Assembly (NCBI RefSeq): GCF_014201835.1 | Contig: NZ_JACHFH010000008.1 | Coordinates: 1 to 64,000, forward strand | Length of the DNA stretch: 64,000 nucleotides | Direction: 5' to 3' | Source of the DNA: Pectinatus brassicae | GTDB taxonomy: Bacteria; Bacillota; Negativicutes; Selenomonadales; Selenomonadaceae | Part shown: positions 16,894-25,150 of the stretch, piece by piece | How the letters are laid out: each line of letters starts with the position of its first letter | Position numbering within the stretch: the stretch's first letter is position 1 | Translations under genes and position numbers: made by a program | The notes under the pieces: model-generated | What the model saw: the letters and a program-made list of their open reading frames with translations, nothing else | Database searches by the model: none | What the model was told of the DNA's origin: nothing

Positions 16894-18423
16894 TCAAAAT
16901 AATTTATTAAAAAGTCTTTCTTCTTTTTTTTCTATCGTAATATTAGTATGTTTTAAACGGTAACATACTAAATAATTAATTTTTTCTAATTGAGGCCATG
17001 TACCTGAATTTATAATAAATTTTTTTATTATATTATGACATATTTTATCCCAATTTAGTAACTGTTTAGATATACACATTAGTGTGGAAATTGATAAGTG
17101 TTGGCGTTGTATTTCAATGATAATCGCATTAGTGTTATTTTGGGTTTTTATTTTTCCAATGAGATATTTTCTAGGGGTAACTCCGTCATCAAGCGTACAT
17201 ATTGATCTATAACGCCAATGATTATTTAATACCCCAATATATTGGGTAATACTATCTGTTTTGCTCCGTTTCCCCATTAGCTGTAGCACTGCTTGAATAT
17301 CTGCAAAATCATCATCTAAATTATCTTGCATTATATGCGCAAATTCCAGTTGAGGAATTGTTTCTAAGCCTCCAAAATCACCTGTTGTTCGCTGATTTGT
17401 ATCAGAAATGATATTACATTTTGTACTTTTTGATGTCACACATTCTTTATTTATTTTGATTCTGTTGATTTCGGTAAATGTACTATATTCAGAGAGAATA
17501 TCCTTATCATCTTCAATATCTAGAAAATTATTAGATGCCGTCATATTAGCTATTAAATCTTTTGTATAATCACTAGATAATGTCACTATTTTTCTTTTTG
17601 ATTTGTTTAATTCTCTGTTTTTACGATCTTCTACTTCTTCATAAGTCGCTAATCTTGGATGAGTAACCTGAATTGCATTACATTTTAATCTTTTTTGTTT
17701 ACAGGCTATAATCTCTCTGATGTATCTTCGACCATTTCTTTCTTCAAAGCGTATTGTGAGTGTCAAGTCATTAAATAAAAATTCAAATAAAATCCCCTTA
17801 TTTTCTTTAATATTTTTATAAAGCAGATTCAGCATACTATAAATTTCAGGATTAGAAAGTACCCAGGCGACATGTTTAATTGCCGCATTTTGCTTTACAT
17901 AGTTGACAGGTACATCCGTACTGAAATTCAGTTCTAACACATCATTTTTTAATGCATGTAAAATTCGAGTATCAATGGAATCAAACTGTGTGATTTGATT
18001 TAACCAAAATACATCTGGTGCTAATATAGCCCGCATAATTTCAAAAAGTGAAATTATATAATATTTATAATTTATACTGATCCCAAATGTATAACAATCA
18101 AACCTGTGATCCCTTCCATTTTTTAGTAAATATGGTTCAATTGGTTTCCGATGTAACACATCTTCCACTATAGAAATATCGGCTTCGACCCATTTAGACA
18201 TATCTTGTCGTACCCCATCTATATATACAGCAGCTACTATTAATAAATGCAAATCTCCAAAAGACCGTCGGAGTGTTTTGGGATAATTATGTTCTATGGA
18301 TAAAAATAATGCATCGACAAACCAGCGGCCTTTTGCGTGATAAGGTTTACTGATTTTTATTAATTTTGCTTTTTCACCTTTTTCAAAAGGCCACTTATTT
18401 AACCGGATGATTGACTTTGTCAT
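16894..18423 (-). CDS. tnsE: TnsE-like target-selection protein
   Basis: About 509 residues from the ATG at 18423 (a GTG at 18441 in the same frame is also possible). In Tn7, TnsE directs insertion into replicating DNA and conjugal plasmids by binding 3'-recessed ends and the sliding clamp. The assignment rests on the position as fifth gene after tnsABCD, on length (Tn7 TnsE is 538 residues) and on overall composition: an N-terminal half with YHAKGRWFVDALFLSIEHN and a central QVTHPRLATYEEVEDR block. I see no simple catalytic motif, as expected for a DNA-binding selector. It overlaps tnsD by 29 bases, so the genes are probably coupled. Codon use is AT-rich like the rest of the element. Confidence 0.75.
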   Translation of the reverse strand: MTKSIIRLNKWPFEKGEKAKLIKISKPYHAKGRWFVDALFLSIEHNYPKTLRRSFGDLHLLIVAAVYIDGVRQDMSKWVEADISIVEDVLHRKPIEPYLLKNGRDHRFDCYTFGISINYKYYIISLFEIMRAILAPDVFWLNQITQFDSIDTRILHALKNDVLELNFSTDVPVNYVKQNAAIKHVAWVLSNPEIYSMLNLLYKNIKENKGILFEFLFNDLTLTIRFEERNGRRYIREIIACKQKRLKCNAIQVTHPRLATYEEVEDRKNRELNKSKRKIVTLSSDYTKDLIANMTASNNFLDIEDDKDILSEYSTFTEINRIKINKECVTSKSTKCNIISDTNQRTTGDFGGLETIPQLEFAHIMQDNLDDDFADIQAVLQLMGKRSKTDSITQYIGVLNNHWRYRSICTLDDGVTPRKYLIGKIKTQNNTNAIIIEIQRQHLSISTLMCISKQLLNWDKICHNIIKKFIINSGTWPQLEKINYLVCYRLKHTNITIEKKEERLFNKLF

Positions 18424-20299
18424 TTCTTGTAAATATACCACCTTGCGATGAATTCCAATTTAGATAATTTTTAATTAAGTTATAATCTTTGTGCCGTAAC
18501 CCTGCTTTACGCCATACTTTCCATTCAGGTAAAAATATTCCTTCTGCATGCATTTCTTTAATAATTTGCTGGCATCTTCTAATTTGAAATTGCTGTGTTG
18601 TTTCTGTAACTCGTGCAATAAAAGCTTGACTAAGAGGCAACTTGTCTTTTTTTTTGTTTAAAATCGACAATTCTGCAATTTGTTTTCCCAATGAAGATTT
18701 ACATATGCGAATTATTTTATTCTTCTGAAGCAATATACTATATGCTCTTTGCAACTGTACTAATATCTCTAGGTCGCGTTGTTGCCAATCAATATATCCA
18801 TTGTTGCCACTCGGCGCCTTAGCAATAGGAAGTATTTTCATTAGCCATGCTTGATCATGCCGGTATAAAAACATATATTCTTTTGGACAAATTTTACGAA
18901 TTTCAGTGCGTGATAATTCTGGTTGTTCTCTCATTATTTGTTGGAATCGTTGTTTATAAGATTTGTGATACTGAGTCGCTTGTTTTTGTAAGATGTCTAG
19001 TGGTGTATGCCCTTCCTTCATAGTTTCGTTTTTCATGCTAGCTTCGAATTTCTGAACGGTTTTAACATCACATCCCAAGATTCTTGCCATTTTGCGATAG
19101 CTTAAATCATTTTTCTGGAGTAATTCGCGTAATTTTCTTTCCCAAACGGCACCAAATACTTTTATGCGTCCCTTACGGTATCGATCTTTCTCTGATTGAT
19201 CTGGACCAGTACGTGAATAGCAATATCCGCATTTACAAGTAAAGGTACCAACAGGTCTTCTTGTTTTCGAATCTGCTGTAATAATAACCTGTTCAATCAT
19301 AGCTTGCTGATAATGTTCAGCTGCTTGGTTTAAACATGGCCAAGGACCAGCGCCAAAAGGATTATAACTTGTTGACATTCCCCTAAAAAAATTGTCCATA
19401 TTACCAGATAGCAAAAGAATGAGCAATATATGTCGTAGTGGATGTACGGTTCTTTTTATATCTCGCGTGACAATACGTAACCAATTGTATTCATTATGCC
19501 GATCTATATTTGATTCGAGAAACATCAATAACGGTTTTCCATAATGTCCAACTACAAAGTCATGTAAATTCGCTTGCCGAACTCGCATCCCATTCGTCAG
19601 TAAATCTTTTTGATACAATAAGTTTTTATATCGAGCTAGTACATTCTTTTTTTCGATGTTCGAAAAATGATGTGTCAATAAATAATAAGCTGCTTTTGCT
19701 ATACGCCATAAAAGCCCATTAAATTTTTTTTTATAACAATAAGTACTTGATAGATCAATTCGATTTTCTTCTAGGCGGACATACTCAATCCGACTACAAT
19801 CATTTGTTGTTATGTCATACGCTTTCAAATCACAGCTATGATGAGGACAGACTACTACTCCCTGCAATTGATGCTCACGATGAATGTAGGGTTCACCCAC
19901 TGTTGCAATCTCTGTACTTGCACACATGGGGCAATAATATATCGCTTTTTTAACACAAATACTCCCTGCAATAATTCCTAATTTGTTATACACGCCTTGT
20001 CCATTTCCCAATGTTATAGCCTTTCGAATATCAACTTGTCTGTATTGTGGCAGGAATGGTGCATAAAAAGGAAAAATTGTATGTTGTTGAATCAATGATT
20101 TTGGTGTATACGAATTACCTAATTCATTACAGAAAAATTGCAAGTAATTTCCCATTTCAAAAGTAGGAATTATGGTTTTTTTGCCAAATAGCTCCATTAA
20201 CGTATCTTTAAAAACAATATTGCCAGAATAAAAATGATATCTGGCAAACGCAGAATATAATAACTCATCAGGATAAGGATCTGTGAAGAAGGATAGCAT
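18395..20299 (-). CDS. tnsD: TnsD/TniQ-family attTn7 target selector
   Basis: TnsD binds inside the 3' end of glmS and recruits TnsC. About 634 residues from the ATG at 20299, which has GGAG seven bases upstream and lies just past the tnsC stop. The TniQ N-terminus reads FTDPYPDELLYSAFARYHFYSG. A zinc site follows: CPMC, then H-x7-C-x2-H in REHQLQGVVVCPHH. The second half contains CKCGYCYSRTG and a helix-turn-helix (LSYRKMARILGCDVKTVQKF), as in TnsD proteins that recognise a fixed site. The insertion beside glmS agrees with this function. An in-frame start at 20329 would overlap tnsC and looks less likely. Confidence 0.93.
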   Translation of the reverse strand: MLSFFTDPYPDELLYSAFARYHFYSGNIVFKDTLMELFGKKTIIPTFEMGNYLQFFCNELGNSYTPKSLIQQHTIFPFYAPFLPQYRQVDIRKAITLGNGQGVYNKLGIIAGSICVKKAIYYCPMCASTEIATVGEPYIHREHQLQGVVVCPHHSCDLKAYDITTNDCSRIEYVRLEENRIDLSSTYCYKKKFNGLLWRIAKAAYYLLTHHFSNIEKKNVLARYKNLLYQKDLLTNGMRVRQANLHDFVVGHYGKPLLMFLESNIDRHNEYNWLRIVTRDIKRTVHPLRHILLILLLSGNMDNFFRGMSTSYNPFGAGPWPCLNQAAEHYQQAMIEQVIITADSKTRRPVGTFTCKCGYCYSRTGPDQSEKDRYRKGRIKVFGAVWERKLRELLQKNDLSYRKMARILGCDVKTVQKFEASMKNETMKEGHTPLDILQKQATQYHKSYKQRFQQIMREQPELSRTEIRKICPKEYMFLYRHDQAWLMKILPIAKAPSGNNGYIDWQQRDLEILVQLQRAYSILLQKNKIIRICKSSLGKQIAELSILNKKKDKLPLSQAFIARVTETTQQFQIRRCQQIIKEMHAEGIFLPEWKVWRKAGLRHKDYNLIKNYLNWNSSQGGIFTRNDKVNHPVK

Positions 20300-20303
20300 A
20301 GTA

Positions 20304-21989
20304 TCACTCCACTTTTGTAAATTCCTCAAATGGATTTTTTATAAGCCCTTTTTTCTTAAATAACTCATAGGGATGTTCTTTTTTGCGAATTGCCTCATCA
20401 TAGATTTTTAAAAGACTGAAAGTTTTATTAGGAATAGCCTGTTGTTTTTTCTTTTGTTGCTGTTGATTTTTAGTTTCAGCAAAAATACGTTGCATAACTA
20501 GCATTTTTAGCTCATCTTCTGGAATATTACTATCTGTAGTACTAACAACTGTGTCAATAATATTTCGAAGGACATCTTGAGTGAAATTTGGAAAAATATT
20601 GGATGAACAAATACTAAAATATAAGGCATCATGGGATGCTTGGCGTTTATTTTTCATTTCTTGCCGTTTATTAGCAATGGCTTCATTAACACGATCTTCC
20701 ATCTCAATATCATGCTGTAAATTTCGCCAAATGATTTCTTCATTAATAGATATATCATCAAATTCAGCAATTTTTAGAGGATCACCTGAGCGTAGTGCTG
20801 TAATCATCGGTTGTGTAAATTTCAAATCATGCTCTGTAGCTTCTTTAATTATCGCAGGTGTCATTTTATTCACATTATGGAGCAAAGCACGGCTTTGGGC
20901 ACACATAAATAGCATTACAGCTAATGAAATAACTCCTTGGCATTGATCATAAAAGAAATCCTTTATCGTTTGAGTTAGTTCAGTATCTTCATCCAACACA
21001 TTAAATTCCCATAAGGACTCTAACAGAGTATCCCACTCAGCACTATTTTGTTTTAAAGGACCCATTTCAATATAACCACCAGATTGCACTCGACGAGCTA
21101 ACCTGAAATTATGCTGAAAAAGACTACGTGATTTACTAGTCCCAATAAAAATAAGGGGAACCGAAAACATATTTGTAAGTGTGACCAAAAAATCCAGCAT
21201 ATCAGCTGCTTCTTTTTTCAATTTACTCAAATGTTGAATTTCATCAATGACTAGAACACCAACATTATAATTAATCAATAAGGTGGTCATATGCATCAGC
21301 ATTGTAGATGTAGAACGAGTTAAATAACCATACTTTTCTAACCATCGTTCATTTGTTAAACGATCAATTTCTGCAAATATAGACCGGCATAATGTTGCAA
21401 AGTTGCCATCATAAGGGCAGTCTATTTTTAACCAAACAATCTGTGTCCTAGTAAGTGGTTGTCCTTTATAAGAGAAATGTTTGATTACCTGCGGATATAA
21501 GTGCAATGTGCGATTGATAGCTGTTGTCTTTCCTGCACCAGAAACGCCATTTATCATGACACATTCTGCGGTTGTGTTTCCAACTTGATAATTGGTTTCC
21601 AACTCTTCAGTCGTACACTCTTTTAAATTTTTCATTTGATTTAGTATCTGCATCTTATGCTTGTATTGAGCATCTAGTGGATTTCTTGATTGATAAGAAT
21701 GACGAATCAATGTTGAAATAATAGATTCCAAACGAATATGAGCAGGCAGAGGTTGCAAAAAGCTTTTTACACGCCATAAGATATGTGACTTTATACGGGG
21801 ACTCAATCTCTTTTCCTCTTCACTGATTATTGGAAAATGATAAAAGGCATCAATAACCTCTTCTTCTGTCTCTAAAATTGGTGGCAGAGCTTCAATTAAA
21901 GGATTGCCATCATAATCACTAATTTTTTGTGCGCGATAAACAGCGGATTCATATGCAGAATAACTATTACTATGATTTTGATTTTTCAT
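20304..21989 (-). CDS. tnsC: TnsC, AAA+ transposition regulator
   Basis: TnsC is the ATP-dependent link between target selector and transposase; it also mediates target immunity. The 561-residue protein has Walker A GVSGAGKT at about 148-155 and Walker B VLVIDE at 245-250 followed by IQHLS, then a sensor-1-like IFIGTSKS. The long C-terminal tail after about residue 400, rich in Lys and Gln, is where Tn7 TnsC contacts TnsA and TnsB. The start ATG overlaps the end of tnsB by 20 bases and has GGAGAAGG upstream, so tight translational coupling is likely. Confidence 0.95.
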   Translation of the reverse strand: MKNQNHSNSYSAYESAVYRAQKISDYDGNPLIEALPPILETEEEVIDAFYHFPIISEEEKRLSPRIKSHILWRVKSFLQPLPAHIRLESIISTLIRHSYQSRNPLDAQYKHKMQILNQMKNLKECTTEELETNYQVGNTTAECVMINGVSGAGKTTAINRTLHLYPQVIKHFSYKGQPLTRTQIVWLKIDCPYDGNFATLCRSIFAEIDRLTNERWLEKYGYLTRSTSTMLMHMTTLLINYNVGVLVIDEIQHLSKLKKEAADMLDFLVTLTNMFSVPLIFIGTSKSRSLFQHNFRLARRVQSGGYIEMGPLKQNSAEWDTLLESLWEFNVLDEDTELTQTIKDFFYDQCQGVISLAVMLFMCAQSRALLHNVNKMTPAIIKEATEHDLKFTQPMITALRSGDPLKIAEFDDISINEEIIWRNLQHDIEMEDRVNEAIANKRQEMKNKRQASHDALYFSICSSNIFPNFTQDVLRNIIDTVVSTTDSNIPEDELKMLVMQRIFAETKNQQQQKKKQQAIPNKTFSLLKIYDEAIRKKEHPYELFKKKGLIKNPFEEFTKVE

Positions 21990-24135
21990 GCTTAGCCTTC
22001 TCCTTCCGCTGTCTGATCTTTTTCATCATTTGGGCATTATAATCCAAGTTTTTATTATCTTGATCTTGGAAGTCCATTGGGGATTGTTCTATAGGAAAGG
22101 GGACGATTCCTCCTGAGTTATCATTACATGGCATAAATGCTTCGATTTTACGATTTCGTTCTTTTTCTTCGGCACGATTATTTCCAATATTTTTTAACCG
22201 CTTTGTCTTAGAAATGTTTGCATTTATATCTGTATTAGTTTTTTTCCTAGCATGCTTTGCAATCTTTAAGATCCTTTGATCTAGTTCCGTTTCCTGTTGT
22301 AATTGTGACTTACGTGCCTCATGACGTAAGGAGGCTGCTTTTTTATGAGTTGCAATTACATCTTCTAAATACATATCTTTAAAATGACGACTTTTATCTA
22401 GTAAATTCAGAGTGATATACTGATGTCCGTCTTCTTTAAGCCAGTAAATTTGTTCCATATTGCGCGGATCATAGACAATTTCTACAGTTTTAATTTTATG
22501 TTGTTTATATATATGTTCATTTAACAACTCAGTCGCACCATAGGAAAGATTTTTAAAAACAATAGTTCCTCGGCTAATTGTACCTTTGCCTCGTGGCATA
22601 ATGTTAAGCCTGAATATCTGCCGATCGACTTTTCGTAAGATCCCCTTTTTATGTGCTGTGCCCCAATTCCACAAATCTAACGGAACAGGTTTCACATTAT
22701 CTTTAATCATTGCGGGTGTTAATGGATATTTTTCAATTTCGTGGATATTATGCAAAAGAACGCTGCGAAGAATAATTTCGGTAATTTCTTTTAACGTAAG
22801 TTTTGAGTCTAACCGATAATCTGGATCGCCACGTTTGCGATAATCTTTCATTATGGCTCCGGGTAAAAAGCTTTTAATCCGGGCATTTACTGTACGAAAG
22901 AATCGTTCAACAATCCCTTTATAGTCACCACGATAGGGCGAGGTGTTTTCGATGGTTATATTCAAATTATTAATTAAATTTTTTACGCCATATCCCTCTA
23001 ATTCACCGCGATCAGCAATAATTGTTTTCGGCAAAAAACAGCAGGGCCAATCTTCTGATTCAATTTGTATATTGTATTTTCTACATAATTCTACTTTATC
23101 TGCCACCATCGAATCGAGTACCATCATTGCACCATTCCAAGAAGGCGATTCTAAGCCGACATAACATCCTGTTATCATACGTGAAAAAACATCAATTATA
23201 ATATACACAGTTGGTCTACCAATAATTTTACTACGATCAACTTCACTAACAATATAAAGATCTGCTACTGTAGCATCAATTTGAAAGCGAAAACCTGGAC
23301 CAGGGGATTCTATCGTCGAGTTACTTAACAGAGAACGATGTTTTAATTCAAATTCTTTTTCTCCCTTACGCATCTTAATATCTAATTCCGTGTTTTCATT
23401 TTTTTTGAACCAATAATAGTATTGGCGAAAGGTGGGAATCATCCCTTCATCACGTATAATTTTTTCAATCTCATTATTTTTTTTCACAGTAATAGAATAA
23501 AAATCAGCAAGAATTAATCGATATACTTGTCGCAATGATTTTTGCTGATTTGTCCGCCAATACTTGTTAGTCCCTGCTTCAAATTGTTTTTTTATACACT
23601 CAGAAATAATAATACCATTTGCTTTATTATTGCTATATATACGACGGCGTCCATTCTTTTCTTTTAAAATTCGTTCTTGCCCTTTTCCGCCTGATTTTGC
23701 ATAATCAGGTAGCAGAGCGTTGCGATTCATACCTCGTTGCCAAAAGCGGCTAAAAATGCGACGTACTCTAACCATAGGGATATTTTCAATTCTGCTTATT
23801 TCTTTAAATATTGCAGTTCTTGTATGTTTTGTTAAAATTGCCATTTTTTTATTATCCCAATATACTTCTATGATTCTCCAGGCTTCATCTCTTTTTGCAA
23901 TTTCTGAAGCCTTCAAGTTTTTATCTGACTTAATCATAAAGTATGGATCAGCGATTTCAACAATATCTGCATTATCAGATTTTATTTGCATGTCGTTAAT
24001 ACTTCCCATTATAGGCATACTAAAAGCTTGCTCAAGATATACATATAGGCAAATATCAGATGTTACATCTAAATGAATAATTCGCATTCGTTTTCCGTCA
24101 TTTACAAATTGATACACACTATTAAAATTTATCAT
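21970..24135 (-). CDS. tnsB: TnsB, DDE transposase of the Tn7-like element
   Basis: TnsB binds the repeated boxes in both ends, cuts the 3' ends and joins them to the target. Of 721 residues, 1 to about 270 are DNA-binding domains, then the RNase-H-fold core: Asp287 in FRFQIDATVADLY, Asp375 in TIIADRGELEG and Glu410 in YRGDYKGIVERFFRTVN, giving the D-D-35-E spacing of the family. A beta-barrel and a charged C-terminal tail (about 600-721) follow, the region that contacts TnsC. The start overlaps the tnsA stop by ATGA. All catalytic residues are present, so the element could be active. Confidence 0.97.
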   Translation of the reverse strand: MINFNSVYQFVNDGKRMRIIHLDVTSDICLYVYLEQAFSMPIMGSINDMQIKSDNADIVEIADPYFMIKSDKNLKASEIAKRDEAWRIIEVYWDNKKMAILTKHTRTAIFKEISRIENIPMVRVRRIFSRFWQRGMNRNALLPDYAKSGGKGQERILKEKNGRRRIYSNNKANGIIISECIKKQFEAGTNKYWRTNQQKSLRQVYRLILADFYSITVKKNNEIEKIIRDEGMIPTFRQYYYWFKKNENTELDIKMRKGEKEFELKHRSLLSNSTIESPGPGFRFQIDATVADLYIVSEVDRSKIIGRPTVYIIIDVFSRMITGCYVGLESPSWNGAMMVLDSMVADKVELCRKYNIQIESEDWPCCFLPKTIIADRGELEGYGVKNLINNLNITIENTSPYRGDYKGIVERFFRTVNARIKSFLPGAIMKDYRKRGDPDYRLDSKLTLKEITEIILRSVLLHNIHEIEKYPLTPAMIKDNVKPVPLDLWNWGTAHKKGILRKVDRQIFRLNIMPRGKGTISRGTIVFKNLSYGATELLNEHIYKQHKIKTVEIVYDPRNMEQIYWLKEDGHQYITLNLLDKSRHFKDMYLEDVIATHKKAASLRHEARKSQLQQETELDQRILKIAKHARKKTNTDINANISKTKRLKNIGNNRAEEKERNRKIEAFMPCNDNSGGIVPFPIEQSPMDFQDQDNKNLDYNAQMMKKIRQRKEKAKHEKSKS

Positions 24136-24968
24136 GATATCCCCATTCCTAACATCCTTGATTTTTTCAGTAATTCAACACGAATATACTGATCTATATT
24201 TAATGGTTGCAACAAATCAATTGTAATATACTTCTGTGCTATAAGATGTTTAAAAAGAGCTATACCTGCACCTTTCGGCAGATGAACATCTTGCTCAAAC
24301 ATGCGGGATATTTGTCGTACTGTTTTATCAGAAACAAGTAGTCGTTTTAAAAATTCAATAACAAGATCTTCTTTCTCATCTTCGTCTATATCAGAAAGTC
24401 CTGCGTAATCTGATAAATCATAATATGCTAAAGCATCGGCAATATTTTGGCTATAAATTTTATCTATTTCAACTTCGGTAACTATACCCCAATTAATTTC
24501 TTTACGATGCCAATATGTTTTTTCAATTTGGAATTTTTCAATAACCCTACGCGATAATAAATCTTGTTTATACTTTGTTGTACGGATAATATCTTCCGTT
24601 GTATCTCCTTTTTTTAGAGTAATACAAAAATCTGACGTCATTGTAATTGGTTTTTTAGTTATTGGATGTATCGGATGCTTAATGCCTAACTCTTCAGCTA
24701 TTAACAAGGTTTCTTTTAACTCCAATGGAAATTGTTCACGTATATCAACAACAAAGGCAGAAAATTCTAATAATATAAAGTAGTTTCGCTCTAAGTCAGA
24801 GAGAAATTCATGTTGTCGTCCTGTTTTTATACCACGTAATCTTGATGAACGTCCTAATGATGGTACATCTTGAATAAGAATAAATGGCTTATATGCGTTA
24901 CCATGAGGAATAAGATTATAATTTTCTTCATTTCCGCGATGGATGTTAATTCTGTTTCGTTTTGCCAT
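24132..24968 (-). CDS. tnsA: TnsA endonuclease
   Basis: TnsA cuts the 5' strands at the transposon ends, making Tn7 transposition cut-and-paste. The 278-residue protein has a restriction-enzyme-like fold with Glu60 in the ERNYFILLEF segment, Asp113 in MTSDFCITLK and Lys132 in TTKYKQDL; these line up with Tn7 TnsA Glu63, Asp114 and Lys132. VVDIREQFPL and YWHRKEINWGIVTE are family signatures. The C-terminal winged-helix part contacts TnsC. The ribosome-binding site GGGAGGTGG lies inside a long hairpin (24971-25012), which also carries the likely -10 box. It is first in the tns operon, 129 bases inside the right end. Confidence 0.96.
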   Translation of the reverse strand: MAKRNRINIHRGNEENYNLIPHGNAYKPFILIQDVPSLGRSSRLRGIKTGRQHEFLSDLERNYFILLEFSAFVVDIREQFPLELKETLLIAEELGIKHPIHPITKKPITMTSDFCITLKKGDTTEDIIRTTKYKQDLLSRRVIEKFQIEKTYWHRKEINWGIVTEVEIDKIYSQNIADALAYYDLSDYAGLSDIDEDEKEDLVIEFLKRLLVSDKTVRQISRMFEQDVHLPKGAGIALFKHLIAQKYITIDLLQPLNIDQYIRVELLKKSRMLGMGIS

Positions 24969-24970
24969 AA

Positions 24971-25012
24971 AAAACCACCTCCCGCAATAAGTATATTACG
25001 AGAGGTGGTTTT
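24971..25012 (-). promoter_or_regulatory. 19-bp hairpin covering the tnsA ribosome-binding site and -10 box
   Basis: On the minus strand AAAACCACCTC (25012-25002) pairs with GAGGTGGTTTT (24981-24971). Eight more pairs (25001-24994 with 24989-24982, two of them G-U) extend it to a TACT tetraloop. The 3' arm contains the tnsA Shine-Dalgarno sequence and is followed by further T residues just before the ATG. It can act as a terminator for transcripts from glmS and also hide the ribosome-binding site. Confidence 0.85.
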
Positions 25013-25018
25013 AATCAA
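24990..25018 (-). promoter_or_regulatory. Probable tnsA promoter inside the right end
   Basis: On the minus strand TTGATT (25018-25013), 17 bases, TATACT (24995-24990). The predicted start near 24985-24983 lies after the 5' arm of the hairpin, so this RNA would have a leader of only about 16 bases and an open ribosome-binding site. The -35 lies beside the innermost TnsB-type box, so TnsB could repress it. Confidence 0.65.
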
Positions 25019-25030
25019 TTTTTATTGAAT

Positions 25031-25100
25031 GGTTTAATCAAACTGTTTTGTCTTTGATCAAACTTATTTATAAATGATCAAACTATTTTGTAATGCTACA
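25031..25100 (-). promoter_or_regulatory. Right transposon end with contiguous TnsB-type binding sites
   Basis: Reading inward from 25100: TGTAGCATTACAAAATAG-TTTGATCA, then AAATAAG-TTTGATCAAAG (25070-25051), then ACAAAACAG-TTTGATTAA (25051 to 25031). Three boxes in phase at about 20-bp steps is the compact form of Tn7 right ends. Confidence 0.8.
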
Positions 25101-25132
25101 GCAGTCTGAAAATAACAAGAAAATTGAGCACA
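25101..25132 (+). repeat. Right copy of the 32-bp direct repeat bordering the Tn7-like element
   Basis: It abuts the right end exactly and lies 18 bases from the glmS stop codon. It has G where the left copy (11201-11232) has A at the eighth base. Its first seven bases are half of the old glmS terminator stem. Confidence 0.95.
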
Positions 25133-25150
25133 GTAAAATTAAGAAATATA

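Larger units (their letters stand above)
11233..25100 (-). mobile_element. Tn7-like transposon with tnsABCDE, inserted at the glmS attTn7 site (13,868 bp)
   Basis: The borders are set by matching termini: TGTAACATTACAAAACAG at the left end and TGTAGCATTACAAAATAG read inward from the right end, each followed by TTTGATYA. The right end faces glmS, 50 bases from its stop codon. The tns genes run A-B-C-D-E from the right end inward on the minus strand, and cargo occupies the left third, the classic Tn7 layout. There are no Cas genes, so this is not a CRISPR-guided element. Known Tn7 biology: TnsA+TnsB cut and join, TnsC is the ATP switch, TnsD picks attTn7, TnsE picks replicating DNA such as conjugating plasmids. 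The usual 5-bp duplication is not seen; see the repeats. Confidence 0.95.

Noticed and set aside
11233-25100. CRISPR-associated (CAST) form of the Tn7-like element
   Set aside because: No cas genes, repeat array or guide-like repeats were seen within the borders, and the TnsD has a full site-recognition part.
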